A stretch of DNA of 64,000 bases from Kribbella antiqua. Its GTDB lineage: Bacteria; Actinomycetota; Actinomycetes; Propionibacteriales; Kribbellaceae. A program made the position numbers and the translations under genes. This document shows, piece by piece, positions 49,949 to 59,737 of the stretch (the stretch's first letter is position 1; every line of letters starts with the position of its first letter). A model generated the notes under the pieces. That model was not told where the DNA came from. It saw only the letters and a list, made by a program, of their open reading frames with translations, and searched no databases. The stretch lies in the NCBI RefSeq assembly GCF_004345665.1, contig NZ_SLWR01000013.1, positions 1 to 64,000 on the forward strand. The letters are read 5' to 3'.

Positions 49949-51217
49949 TCACCGCTTCTGTGGGTGTCCGGTTGCGAGGGGGAGCTGCTGCGGGGCAGGC
50001 GGGGGTGCGACCCGGGGGACGGTCAGGGCGAAGAGAAGGAGGCCGGCGCTTGTGAGGATGAACCCGGTCCAGGCCGTCGAGAGCGTCCCCCAGCCTGCGT
50101 CGAGAACGATTGCTCCGCCGACTGCGCCGAGTGCGTTGGCGAGGTTGAGCGAGGCCAGGTTCAACGCTCCCATCAGCGTGGGCGCTTCTGGTGCGTAGCG
50201 GGTCAGGAGGACCTGGATGGTCGGTATCGCCATCATCATCGTGGCGCCGACTCCGAACAGGGCGGGGAACAGGACGAGCAGGTGCCGGCCGCCAAGAGCC
50301 ACGAGAACGAGGAAGACCAGCACTGTTCCGTATCCGAGGACCACTCCCCGGTAGGGATACTCGTCGGCCAAACGACCGCCGAGCCAGTTGCCTGCGGCCA
50401 TTCCGACGCCGAAGACCGCCAGCGCGACAGGGATGATCGCCTGGTCGGCTCCGGCTGCCTCGGTGACGTAGGGGCCGATGAACGTGTAGACGGCGAAGAT
50501 GCTCGAGATGCCGAGTGCGGCGATGGCCATGGTGACCCAGACCATCGGGCGTCGGAGGGCTCCGAGCTCCTGCCTTACCGGTCCGCCGTCCAGTGCGGGC
50601 GTGCGCGGTACGCAGTACCGGATCGCCGTACCGGCGCAGAGTCCGATACCGGCCACGGTGACGTAGAGGGCCTGCCAACCGGCCTGCTGCCCGATGAAGG
50701 TGCCGATCGGTGAACCGATGATGGTCGCGATGGTCAGTCCGGTCATCACGGCAGCGAATGCCTTTCCGCCCTTGCCGGGGCCGTAGGCGTAGGCCGCGAC
50801 CACGGCCCCGGCCCCGAAGTACGCGCCCTGGACGGTCCCCGTGATGAAGCGGGCGATCGCGAGCATCCCCAGGTCGGAGGCGACGGCTGACAGCACGTTG
50901 CCCACCAGGAACAGTCCCACCAGTGCAAGGAGGAGCGTCCGGCGGTTCAGGCGGGCAGCGGCGATGCTGAGCACGGGAGAGCCAACGACGACGCCGAGCG
51001 CGTAAGCGGTGACGGCGTAGGTCGCCGCGGGCACGGAGACGTCTAGGTCGTCCGCGAACAGCTGGACGATCCCGTTGCTCCCGAACTCGCCGGTCCCGAT
51101 GGCGAATGTCCCCAGTGCGAGGGCGAGGAGGATCAAGGTGGCGCGGCGGTCCGCTTCTCCGGGGCGGTGTCGCAGCTCGGCGGAGCGACACTGCGCTTGG
51201 TAGGCCTGGTCGTGCAT
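49949..51217 (-). CDS. MFS transporter (DHA1/AraJ type)
   Basis: 422 residues from ATG 51217 with ACGGAG upstream. Twelve helices; GTFAIGTGEFGSNGIVQLFADDLDVSVPAATYAVTAYALGVVVGSPVLSIAAARL is the typical DHA1 opening. It probably exports a small molecule. First gene of a tight unit with the serine-repeat protein and the YhgE-like permease. Confidence 0.92.
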   Translation of the reverse strand: MHDQAYQAQCRSAELRHRPGEADRRATLILLALALGTFAIGTGEFGSNGIVQLFADDLDVSVPAATYAVTAYALGVVVGSPVLSIAAARLNRRTLLLALVGLFLVGNVLSAVASDLGMLAIARFITGTVQGAYFGAGAVVAAYAYGPGKGGKAFAAVMTGLTIATIIGSPIGTFIGQQAGWQALYVTVAGIGLCAGTAIRYCVPRTPALDGGPVRQELGALRRPMVWVTMAIAALGISSIFAVYTFIGPYVTEAAGADQAIIPVALAVFGVGMAAGNWLGGRLADEYPYRGVVLGYGTVLVFLVLVALGGRHLLVLFPALFGVGATMMMAIPTIQVLLTRYAPEAPTLMGALNLASLNLANALGAVGGAIVLDAGWGTLSTAWTGFILTSAGLLLFALTVPRVAPPPAPQQLPLATGHPQKR

Positions 51218-51315
51218 GTCGGCTCCGTTCGCGTGATGAATGGCGTTGCCGGGTGTGATTCGCGCGGGAATCCTGCTCGTCGGGTGCGCGACTGCCGCGT
51301 CGGCGCAGCGGGGTG

Positions 51316-52188
51316 TCAGCTGACTGCGCGAGCGGCGGCGAGGATGAGGTTCGTGGTGGCCGCTGGTCGCGACATCATGGCGACGTGCGAGGCGCGCACG
51401 CGGATGGTTGTGGCGTGTGCGCGGCCGGCCATGTATTCCTGCGTCTTCGGCGGGATGGTCTTGTCCTCGGTGGCGAGGAGGTACCACGACGGGATGGTCC
51501 GCCAGGCGGCCGGTCCGGCCGGCTCGGAGAACGCTGAAGCCGCGAGCGGACGCTGGGTGGCCCACATCAGCCTCGTCGTCTCCGTGGGGAGGTCTGCGGC
51601 GAACGCCCGGTGGAAGATCTCGGCCCGCAGGTAGAGGTCGACGTCGGTCCCGCCGCTGGGCGTCGGGTACGGGCGTGCGAGAAGGGCGTCGTCGGTCACA
51701 AGGCTTCCCGGGTTGAGCCGCGCCAGGAATCCGACGGGCTCCCCCTCGTCGGGAACGAAGGCGGCCACGTAGACCAGGGCTTTGACGTTGCCCGCGCCTG
51801 TGGCGGCGCCGCTGATGACCGCACCGCCGTAGGAGTGTCCGACCAGGACGACGGGGCCGTCGATGGTGTCCAGGACGCTCCGGATGTAGGCGGCGTCCGA
51901 TGCGAGGCCTCTGAGCGGATTGGCCAGGGCGATCGCTTCATAGCCGTTGGCACGCAGCGCTTGGAGCTCGGAGGTCCATCCGGAGGCGTCAGCCCATGCT
52001 CCGTGCACCAGCACGATGGTGGGCTTGGTTGACCTTGATGAGACCTGCGACTGGCCCTGTGGTGTCGCAGCGGCAGCCTTGGCGGCTTTCGCAGGTGGGT
52101 TGGCGCTGGTTAGCAACACGCCGACGAGTGCGAAGACGGCGACGAGGGCGCCGATGAAGGTGAGAGGTTTCCGGTGCGAGTGTGTCAT
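51316..52188 (-). CDS. Secreted alpha/beta hydrolase
   Basis: 290 residues. Signal peptide or membrane anchor (LTFIGALVAVFALVGVLLTSA) followed by an alpha/beta hydrolase domain: oxyanion VLVHGAWADASGW, nucleophile elbow VGHSYGGAV, catalytic His in RASHVAMMSRP. A paralogue lies directly upstream. The substrate is unknown; similar proteins are annotated as esterases or RsbQ-like hydrolases. Confidence 0.9.
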   Translation of the reverse strand: MTHSHRKPLTFIGALVAVFALVGVLLTSANPPAKAAKAAAATPQGQSQVSSRSTKPTIVLVHGAWADASGWTSELQALRANGYEAIALANPLRGLASDAAYIRSVLDTIDGPVVLVGHSYGGAVISGAATGAGNVKALVYVAAFVPDEGEPVGFLARLNPGSLVTDDALLARPYPTPSGGTDVDLYLRAEIFHRAFAADLPTETTRLMWATQRPLAASAFSEPAGPAAWRTIPSWYLLATEDKTIPPKTQEYMAGRAHATTIRVRASHVAMMSRPAATTNLILAAARAVS

Positions 52189-52238
52189 GTGTGTCTCCTC
52201 GGGGCGGATCGAGTGATGTCGAGGCGGTGCGGGATGGT

Positions 52239-52937
52239 TCAGTCGCTGACGGCCAGGACGGCCTTCTTGATCAGCTCCACTGCCACGGTCGGCTGCGAGA
52301 GCATCAGCAGGTGGGAGGACTCGACCTCGAGCGCCGCCACGTTGGCGCGCTGGTAGGCGAAGCGCTGGACCTCGGGGTTGATCGTGTGGTCCGCGGTCGC
52401 GACGACGCCCCAGGCGGGCTTGGTGTGCCAGGCGGCCGCTTCGGCCTTCTCCTCGAAGGCGGCTGCGGACAGCGGACGCTGCGTGACGGCCAGGGTTCGC
52501 GCGACACCAGCGTCGACATCGGCGGCGAAGACGGCTGGGAACCTGTCCACCGCCACCGTGAGATCGACGCCCCCGGGGACCGGCGTAGGTACCAGGGCTG
52601 TCGCGAGTTCCGAGTCCGCGAAGCGCCCAGCGAGCTCACCGAGACTCTCACCTTGGTCCGGGACGAATCCGGCCAGGTAGACGAGGCTGCTCACGTTGTC
52701 CGCGGTGCCGGCCACCGTCGCGACCGCGCAGCCGTAGGAGTGGCCCACGAGTACGACGGGTCCTGGGATCGAGGCCAGGACGGCTCTGAGGTAGGCAGCA
52801 TCGCCGTTCAGCGAGCGGTTCGGAACAGCCGACGCGACGACGGCGATCTGGTCGTCCAGCAGTCGAGGTACGACCTCGCCGAAGCTGGACGCGTCGGCAA
52901 ACGCCCCGTGGACCAGGACGACGGTGGGTTGTGACAT
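52239..52937 (-). CDS. Alpha/beta hydrolase (cytoplasmic paralogue)
   Basis: 232 residues from ATG 52937 with AAAGG upstream. VVLVHGAFADASSFGE, VGHSYGCAVAT and ESSHLLMLSQP supply the oxyanion loop, nucleophile Ser and catalytic His. It lacks the signal peptide of its neighbour. It begins 239 bp from the divergent SARP gene, which probably controls it and the genes downstream. Confidence 0.9.
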   Translation of the reverse strand: MSQPTVVLVHGAFADASSFGEVVPRLLDDQIAVVASAVPNRSLNGDAAYLRAVLASIPGPVVLVGHSYGCAVATVAGTADNVSSLVYLAGFVPDQGESLGELAGRFADSELATALVPTPVPGGVDLTVAVDRFPAVFAADVDAGVARTLAVTQRPLSAAAFEEKAEAAAWHTKPAWGVVATADHTINPEVQRFAYQRANVAALEVESSHLLMLSQPTVAVELIKKAVLAVSD

Positions 52938-53176
52938 GGGCCGGCCTTTCGCTGCGGTGTCTGGACGGCACCAGCTCATCAGCGTCGACTGAACAACTTG
53001 TGCATCGCCGATCCCGGCCGGAATTCAGTACGACGCCGCCGCGGCCGATTTTCAGGAACCGCTGTTCTGCGGGACTCGGCAACGCGTAGCGTTCCCCTCA
53101 GCAGCGACAGGGCCAAGGAGCGGCGGGGGGCCGACTTGACAGTCCCAGAAGAACCGGACGCGGGACAGCGACCGAC

Positions 53177-56100
53177 ATGACCACAGCGGAAGGCCAGTCT
53201 GCTCCCGGCGACGGGAACACTCAGCTCGCCTTGCAGATCCTCGGCGCGACTCGGGTGTGGCGTGACGGCGTCGAGGTCGATCCCGGGCCCCGTCAGCAGG
53301 TCTACCTGCTGACGCTGCTGCTGGCACGCGCGGGTGGACCCGTCAGCACCTCCCAGCTGATCGACCTGATCTGGGGCGACGACATGCCGCGCTCGGCGAT
53401 GAACATCGTGCAGAAGTACGTCGGAGCGTTGCGGAGGGTCCTCGAGCCCGCTCTTTCGGCGCGCGCGGCCGGCTCCTACATCCATCGACACAGCAGCGGC
53501 TACCGGTTCGATCCGGGCAACGTCTCTCTGGACCTCGCCGAGTTCCGCGAGCTGGTACGCCGAGCCCGCGCCGCGGTAGCCGGACAGTGGGCGGAGGACG
53601 CGGTAGCGGCCTACGAGCAAGCACTCGGTAAATGGCACGGCCCAGCGGGAGACGGCCTCACCTCGGAGGCCAACGCGGTCCCACTGTTCGCATCCGTGAA
53701 CCGCGAGCTGTTCGACGCCTGCTTGGAGGCCGCCCGGGTCGCTGTGCCCCTCGGCCAGGCCAAGCGCATCCTGCAGCCGCTCCGCCTGGCCGCCTGGATC
53801 GCGCCGTACGACGAGACGCTCCAGGCGACGCTCATGATTGCCCTGGCAGCGGCGGGACAGCAATCCGAGGCCTTATCGGTGTTCGACACCGTCCGGACGC
53901 GGCTCGCCGACGAGCTCGGCGTCGACCCCGGTCAGACGCTACGGGAGGCTCATCAGCAGGTGCTAGTTCGCACCGAGACGACGAGCCCGTCCCGGTCACT
54001 CGAACGACTCCCCGCACCGCCGGTGAGCGTCGAGGCCGACCTGGACCGAACCGGGGACAGGGATCGGTCGAGCCGCGCACGGCAGCCGGGCAGGCTCATC
54101 GGCCGAAGAGCCGAGCTCGCCCTGCTCCGCCATGCCGTCGACTCGGCCACGTTCGGCCGTCCACAGGTCGTCCTGGTGGAAGGGCCGCCGGGAGTGGGCA
54201 AGAGCCGGCTGCTGCACGAGGTGGTCGAGGACGCGCGGGATCAGGGCGCTTTCACGGCATGGGGGCGCTGCCACGATGGTGACGGTGCCCCCGCAATGTG
54301 GCCGTGGATACAGATCGTCCGCACGCTGATGAGCGCAGTGCCTCAAGACCAGGCTGAGCGATGGATGACCACCCAGCTCGGCGCCCTCCTGAACCAGTCC
54401 GGCGACGTACCGCCGACCAGACCGGACCCTCGAGCACAGTCCCGGCTCTATGAGCAGGTGATCTCGCTGGCCGGCACCGTGGCAGCCAAGCAATCTGTGG
54501 TGGTGGTCGTGGACGACCTGCACTGGGCAGATCAGACCTCCCTCCAGCTGTTCGAGCACCTGGCACGGTCACTCCCCGCCCGCTGCGTGTTGGCGGGAGC
54601 GCTGCGTGACCACGCCCCCGCACCCCACGAGGAACTGCAGCACCTGCTCGCAGCTCTCGCTCGCCACGACGGGCACCGGCGACTTGTCCTGGGCCCGCTC
54701 GAGCCGACCGACGTGGCCGAACTGGTGCGACGCGAGATCGGGCAGACTCCCACGCCTGGCATCGCGCGGAGCATCCAGGCCCGGACCGAAGGCAACCCGT
54801 TCTTCGTCGTCGAACTAGCCCGCTTCATGGCAGACAGCGGAGATCTGACCAACGCCGACGCGGTACAGGCCGCGGTACCTGCCACTGTGCGCGACATTGT
54901 CCGCGACCGGACGAGCCAACTGGACGACGAGGAGCGTCGTCTGATCGCGATCGCGGCCCTGATGGGTCGCGACATCGACGTCCGGCTGTTGTCGCGCGCC
55001 GCTGGCATCGATCCCTCGCTGTGCCTGAAATACCTCGAGACCCTGCAGACGCACGGTCTGCTCCACGCTCCGCCCGACGCCACCGGAGAATGGCGCTTCG
55101 CACACGACCTCGTCCGCGAGTCCGTCGTCCGCTCCACCCCCATCTCGGAGACCAGCCGACTTCACCTGCAGGCTGCCGACGCGCTGGAGTCCGTTGCCGT
55201 CCACAACGAGACGCGCGCCGAGGCGCTCGCCCACCACCTGCTGGCGGCCGGCCCACTGGCCGATGCTGCGCGGACCGCCGAAGCGCTCGTCGCCGCGGGC
55301 CGGATCGCGGCGAGACGATCGGCATACGACGTCGCCGAAAAGGATCTGGACATCGCGGCTGGAGTCGCGCGCAGCGCCGGGCTCGCCGGGATCGAACTCA
55401 CCGCACTCACCGAGCTGACCGCCATCATAGGTATCCACGCCGGCTTCGTAGGCACCACGATGGACCACCTCGACCGGGCGGAGAGCATCGCGCGGGCGCT
55501 CGGCCGGGAACGTGAGGCCACCGGGTTCCTCTTTTCACGGTTCCTCGCGCATGCCCAAGGGCTCCGGGTCCGGACTGCCGGCCGGCTCGCGCGACGCCTC
55601 CTCGACGACGGCCAACGGTCCGCAGACCCAGTGGTGCAAGCATCGGGACACCACGCATGGGGCGTGTACCAATGGAGCTCGGGGAACGTCGGTGCGGCGT
55701 ACCGCAGCCTGAGCCGGACAGCGGCACTCATCCGGGCTGAGCGAGACGCCGAACCGCTTCGTTTCCGCCTGCAGATGCTCACTCCCGTCATGCTCGCCCT
55801 GAACACCGCACTCCACGGCGACCTGGCCACCGCACGTGAGGAATTCGGCAACATCGAGGCAGATGCGGTCAACGATCCCTACGCGATCAGCATCTGGGGC
55901 TCGTTCAGCGTCACCGCCGCGGCCGCGGCCGGCGACCACGACTGGGCTCTGCGCGCGGCCGAGACCGCGATCGCGCTCGACCCGGACTTCGCCTTCGCGT
56001 TCTCCGGCAGCTACATCCGCCTGGCAAGACTCTGGGCGCTGGCGATGTCCGGTGCGGACCCGGCCGCCAGCGGGACAGAGGTGGACCACATCATCGAGAC

Positions 56101-56413
56101 ATTCCTCGTCGACCCACCGCGATCGAACCTCGCCACGTGGTACGCCCTCCTCGCCGAGATCCAGCTCGCCGACGGTAATGCCGCTGCGGCCGCAGCGGCA
56201 CTGGACAAGGCCGAGACCTTCATCTCCGCCTACGGCGAACGGTACGCAGAAGGACTGGTCCTCCTCATGCGAGCACGAACCCTTCACAGTCAGGGTCGTC
56301 CGATGGAAACGGTTCGCGCCACAGCCCAGGAAGCGCGCGCCCTGTCCACAACCCGCGAGGCCCACCTCTTCGCCAGACGAGCCGAAACGTTCCTGGCGGA
56401 ACTCAGCAGGTGA
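53177..56413 (+). CDS. SARP/BTAD-type regulator with AAA ATPase and TPR-like repeats
   Basis: 1078 residues. An OmpR-like winged helix at the N-terminus (LALQILGATRVWRDGVEV ... VSTSQLIDLIWGDDMPRSAMNIVQKYVGALRRVLEP) is followed by the BTAD domain (FRELVRRARAA ... LADELGVDPGQTLREAHQQVL), a STAND/AAA domain with Walker A EGPPGVGKSR near residue 335 and Walker B VVVVVDDLHWAD near 440, then helical repeats to the end. No C-terminal LuxR domain. This class activates secondary-metabolism or transport genes; the divergent hydrolase/MFS operon is the obvious target. Confidence 0.94.
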   Translation: MTTAEGQSAPGDGNTQLALQILGATRVWRDGVEVDPGPRQQVYLLTLLLARAGGPVSTSQLIDLIWGDDMPRSAMNIVQKYVGALRRVLEPALSARAAGSYIHRHSSGYRFDPGNVSLDLAEFRELVRRARAAVAGQWAEDAVAAYEQALGKWHGPAGDGLTSEANAVPLFASVNRELFDACLEAARVAVPLGQAKRILQPLRLAAWIAPYDETLQATLMIALAAAGQQSEALSVFDTVRTRLADELGVDPGQTLREAHQQVLVRTETTSPSRSLERLPAPPVSVEADLDRTGDRDRSSRARQPGRLIGRRAELALLRHAVDSATFGRPQVVLVEGPPGVGKSRLLHEVVEDARDQGAFTAWGRCHDGDGAPAMWPWIQIVRTLMSAVPQDQAERWMTTQLGALLNQSGDVPPTRPDPRAQSRLYEQVISLAGTVAAKQSVVVVVDDLHWADQTSLQLFEHLARSLPARCVLAGALRDHAPAPHEELQHLLAALARHDGHRRLVLGPLEPTDVAELVRREIGQTPTPGIARSIQARTEGNPFFVVELARFMADSGDLTNADAVQAAVPATVRDIVRDRTSQLDDEERRLIAIAALMGRDIDVRLLSRAAGIDPSLCLKYLETLQTHGLLHAPPDATGEWRFAHDLVRESVVRSTPISETSRLHLQAADALESVAVHNETRAEALAHHLLAAGPLADAARTAEALVAAGRIAARRSAYDVAEKDLDIAAGVARSAGLAGIELTALTELTAIIGIHAGFVGTTMDHLDRAESIARALGREREATGFLFSRFLAHAQGLRVRTAGRLARRLLDDGQRSADPVVQASGHHAWGVYQWSSGNVGAAYRSLSRTAALIRAERDAEPLRFRLQMLTPVMLALNTALHGDLATAREEFGNIEADAVNDPYAISIWGSFSVTAAAAAGDHDWALRAAETAIALDPDFAFAFSGSYIRLARLWALAMSGADPAASGTEVDHIIETFLVDPPRSNLATWYALLAEIQLADGNAAAAAAALDKAETFISAYGERYAEGLVLLMRARTLHSQGRPMETVRATAQEARALSTTREAHLFARRAETFLAELSR

Positions 56414-56908
56414 AGATCCGACGACGCGCTCCGCAGGCGTGTATGCGATGTATCGGAGGCTGACGTAAGGACGACCGCCGCGGTGGGACAACTGCTCACT
56501 AGGCGTCTGCCATGAACGTGATCGGTTCACTGGCGTGGCGCATGTCGGCCGACAGCGCGACGTCGTTGAGGAGCCGCCGCACGACCCTCGCCGAAATCAC
56601 CTCCTGACGGGTGCCGACCCGGCGAGCCACCGGGGCCTCACGGTTGCCTGGGTGAGCAACGCCGGTACTCCGGAGCGGTTCCCGGCGCAGGAGCGGAACC
56701 ACGAGAAGTGCATTCGCGACGAACCACCGCCGCCCGCCGCGGCTCTCGACAGCACCGGGCCGCTCCCGGCCACCGCGTATCGGAGCTGATGACCGGCAAA
56801 CGTTGCAGCCCTCCAGCGCACCGCGTCCACGACACCTCCTGGAGTCGGCGAGTCACACGCAGGCCACTTACGGGGATGCTATGTGAGAGCGCCGACAGGT
56901 GCGCCCGG
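56414..56908. other. Gap with gene debris
   Basis: No intact gene. The minus strand carries a possible alpha/beta-hydrolase N-terminus (FAGHQLRYAVAGSGPVL, near 56800) and a coding-like tail (VGTRQEVISARVVRRLLND ... FMADA) ending at 56499, neither continued. Confidence 0.4.
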
Positions 56909-57354
56909 TCAACGTGCCGGGGCGTCAGCGGCGGCTGATTGACTCTCGGCCTCGGCGCGACGCTGCCGCAGATGCTTCAGTGACTCCTCCAAGGCGGCGA
57001 CCTCACCGAGCCAGGCTCGGTCTTGCGCCTCGGCCAAGCGTGCTTCGGCGTTGCAGGTCATCTCCTCGATGCGCGGCAGTTGGGCGGGGTCGACGCGGAG
57101 GAACCGGCACCGACTGCAGGCGTGCTCGTGGACACAGGGTGTGCCGTAAGGCCGGTGGCAGTCGCCGAGGGCGACCTTGCGCAGCAGGAAGTGCTGCTCG
57201 AACTCGTCCCATTCCTCCCCGGACGCCGGCCTCAGCTCGCCGAACGGACGGAGCTCGCGGCGGCGTTCGATGAAGTGGCGGTGTGCGGCAGTTTGGTCGA
57301 CGGCCCAGCGGCCTTGCGGGTCTGGTTCGCGCGCCGCCGTGACTCCAAGATCGC
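56909..57354 (-). pseudogene. Tn554-like recombinase TnpB, C-terminal fragment
   Basis: Follows an in-frame stop near 57355 and reads HRHFIERRRELRPFGELRP ... EEWDEFEQHFLLRKVALGDCHRPYGTPCVHEHACSRCRFLRVDP ... RAWLGEVAALEESLKHL to a stop at 56909. The Cys/His cluster and the closing helix are characteristic of the C-terminus of the second recombinase of Tn554-like elements. The catalytic domain is missing. It lies directly downstream of the complete recombinase. Confidence 0.7.
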
Positions 57355-57386
57355 CTTACCGCCGCGCGGAGCTGTGCTCTGGCCGA

Positions 57387-58625
57387 TCACGCGCCGATCC
57401 CCAGCAGCTCCAGGACGGCCGCGGAGTCGTAGGCCGGCTCGATCACCGGTCCGGCGACCCGGGGCCGGGCGTAGTGCTCGAGGACCTTGCCGACGAGCTC
57501 CTCCAGGCGCGGCTGGGCGTAGATCTGGGTCGTCGTTACGCTCGCGTGCCGCAAGATGGTCTGCACGTCGAATAGCGTGAACGCCGGATCCGACAGCATC
57601 CGCGCCGCAGCGGTGTGCCGCAGATCGTGCAAGGTCCAGTTCGAGCCCAGCGCTGCGTTCGCGCGTTGAAGCACTGCCCGGGCAGCGTGATAGGTCAGCG
57701 GGCGTGGCGTGCCCTGGCGGGTCCACCACACCGGGCTGCCCGGTGAGATCGGCGGTCGCTCTTCGCTTAGGTAGAGGGCGAGCCAGACAAATGAGTCGAC
57801 GCTGGCCGGGATCGTCTCCCGCAGGCGGCTGCCCTTGCTGACCACCCTGATCGTGTTCGCGCCCGCGTCCACATCGCCGTCGTGATTCAGGCCCAGCAAC
57901 TCGGTCGCACGTGCGCCGCTCGACAGCCAGAACGAGACCAGCGCTCGGTCACGGTGACTACGCAACTGGTCGAACAACGCGTCAGCCGCATCGTCAGGTA
58001 TTGCCCGCCACACCGGCCGTGGCGTCTTCTGGCGATATGTGGCCCGCCGGTGCACCACGAAGTTCTCCATCGGATTGTGGTGCACGTACAGCCGCTCGAC
58101 ACCGCGTCCGCGCTGTGCCGGCACCGGATTCATCAGCGGCCCGGCATCGGTCGAGCATGCCCACTCGTAGAAGCCGAACAGAACACTCAGTTGGTGGTTG
58201 ATTGTGCGGCTGGCGTACGTTGCTGCGAGCACCGGCTTGCCGGTGACCGGGTTCACCGAACCAGCTTGCGGCACTTCGGGGCGGCGCCGTAGGCGTTGCG
58301 GATTCGGGGCCTGCCGCAACCACTCGACGAACGACCGCACATCAAGCCTTTCCGCCCGCTCCCATGGCGTGTGCTGGCGGTGCAGGAACCTGAACCAGCG
58401 CAGCAGATCGAACGCGTAGCTGCGCAACGTCGACGGACTGCAATCCGACGCAGCCAGCTCGCGCAAATACCCCGATGCCGCCCCGTGCTCGAGATCCGGG
58501 AACAGCACTCTCCATCGCAGGCCCGACTCGAACTCGACCACACGACCCGGCTCAACGTTTGGCACGCCACACCCTCTCCCGGCATCCGCTGTAGCACCAA
58601 CTGGCGCCCCGAAGAGTTCAGTCAA
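57387..58625 (-). CDS. Tyrosine recombinase (TnpA-like integrase)
   Basis: 412 residues if the TTG at 58625 is used; that TTG lies inside the terminal repeat, so a start further in is possible. N-terminal SAM-like core-binding domain (SPSTLRSYAFDLLRWFRFL). Catalytic residues: Arg in SSGARATELLGL, Lys in VVSKGSRLRETIP, HDLRHTAAARM (His-x-x-Arg), His in LRHASVTTTQ and Tyr in TQIYAQP. All are present, so it should be active. It stands at the right end of the putative element, pointing inward. Confidence 0.93.
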   Translation of the reverse strand: MTELFGAPVGATADAGRGCGVPNVEPGRVVEFESGLRWRVLFPDLEHGAASGYLRELAASDCSPSTLRSYAFDLLRWFRFLHRQHTPWERAERLDVRSFVEWLRQAPNPQRLRRRPEVPQAGSVNPVTGKPVLAATYASRTINHQLSVLFGFYEWACSTDAGPLMNPVPAQRGRGVERLYVHHNPMENFVVHRRATYRQKTPRPVWRAIPDDAADALFDQLRSHRDRALVSFWLSSGARATELLGLNHDGDVDAGANTIRVVSKGSRLRETIPASVDSFVWLALYLSEERPPISPGSPVWWTRQGTPRPLTYHAARAVLQRANAALGSNWTLHDLRHTAAARMLSDPAFTLFDVQTILRHASVTTTQIYAQPRLEELVGKVLEHYARPRVAGPVIEPAYDSAAVLELLGIGA

Positions 58626-58630
58626 CTAGC

Positions 58631-58759
58631 CGGGCGTCAATCGTGCGATCCGGCGACGCCGCGCGGATCTGGTCACGTCAGCGCAAGGACCTGACGGCGC
58701 AGTTCCCCGACATCGCCGCGGCCGCCGTCGACCAGCTGCCGGACGGAGTCGTGTTGGAC
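58631..58759 (+). pseudogene. ATP-dependent DNA ligase, internal fragment
   Basis: Reads RASIVRSGDAARIWSRQRKDLTAQFPDIAAAAVDQLPDGVVLD, the stretch that follows motif I in ligases of this type (S-R-x-R-K-D-L-T..FP.I..A...LP). It is the continuation of fragments 1 and 2 on the same strand, and it ends abruptly where the expected GELV motif III should start. Confidence 0.8.
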
Positions 58760-59659
58760 AGCTCTAGGTTTCGTGTCTACGACATGGCGGGAGAGCCGAT
58801 GCGGGTACAGCGGGTGGCTCCTCTCGGGGCTGGTGAAGAGTCGTGGACCGTGCTGGGCGATGACTGGCGCCAGCTGGTGCCGGTCGAGCAGTTCTTGTCC
58901 CCCTGACTGATCAGGATCGTTACCCGAACACGGTGCGCCCACTCTGTGGGCTACCTGACCCGGTTGCTACTCCACAGCGGCGCAACCACGCTGCTCGACC
59001 GCAACCGCGCCGAGTGGCTCACACTCTTCCGGCAGCAGTGGCCGAACCCTAAGCATGGAGCGACTTCGCAGGTCTTCCTTGGCTTCGTCATCGAGCAGCT
59101 GGCCGATCTGCTGGACGGCCATAGCTGGGCCAACGAATACCCCGCGCGACCTGTGGCAGCTGCACCGGCTCGGCTATCCCCGGATGGACCCGCTGCGGGC
59201 CCGCGGCCTGAACAGCCACGTCATGATCCAGGTCCGAGCTCATCTGCCCGAGTGGCCACACCCGGACGGCCGCTTCCTCACCGAGCTGATGATCGCCACC
59301 GGTCTGCGACTGGGAGACGCGTGCGCGTTGGGCTATGACCCGCTGGTCTTCGATGACGACGCCAACCCCTACATCCGCTACTGGAACCACAAGATGCGCC
59401 GCGAGGCGTAGGTCCTGGCTCTACACTCAGCCCGAGATCCGGGCCGCCATCGAACGGCTCCGACACGACCTCGGCCGCGTCCCTCGTTTGCCGGCTCGAA
59501 GTCGCGCACCGACGCGGTCGAGAGCTCAACCGCGAAGTCGCTGAGCTGCGCGACGAGCTGGCAGCTGCTCACGGCGAATTGAGGGCAGCCCGGCGTCGAC
59601 CGGTCGGTTCATCCGTTGTGGACCTGCCTGAGCGTCGCCCCAACGACGAGACTGGGTGA
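58760..59659 (+). pseudogene. Remnant of a second Tn554-like element (TnpA/TnpB/TnpC pieces)
   Basis: Three degenerate pieces in series. First, a TnpA N-terminus (FRVYDMAGEP ... SWTVLGDDWRQLVPVEQFL, then LTDQDRYPNTVR after a frameshift). Second, TnpB internal sequence (RAEWLTLFRQQWPNPKHGATSQVFLGFV ... EYPRDLWQLHRLG ... ELMIATGLRLGDACALGYDPLVF), again frameshifted near 59140. Third, a TnpC coiled coil (PEIRAAIERLRHDLGR / ELNREVAELRDELAAAHGELRAARR) ending at 59659. All on the plus strand, opposite to the intact recombinase. Confidence 0.65.
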
Positions 59660-59737
59660 CCCCGGGAGAAGCTCACCCAACCGTGGCGGCGCTCGGCCAC
59701 GGACGACGTCAGGCGTTTGGCTTTGACCGTGAAAGTG

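Larger units (their letters stand above)
48131..58625. mobile_element. Putative integrative element inserted in ATP-dependent DNA ligase
   Basis: Left end TTCACTGAAC at 48131-48140 and right end GTTCAGTCAA at 58616-58625 are inverted repeats matching at 9 of 10 positions. Ligase codons up to motif I precede the left end; codons after it follow the right end in the same orientation. A tyrosine recombinase begins at the right end. Cargo: ABC-2 permease, serine-repeat protein, MFS, two hydrolases and a SARP regulator. A short CTAGCC at the right junction could be the core left by a Tn554-like insertion. Boundaries are inferred. Confidence 0.6.

Noticed and set aside
51243..51262. TTGCCGG half-site upstream of the MFS gene at 51217
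   Set aside because: The second half and the downstream elements are absent.
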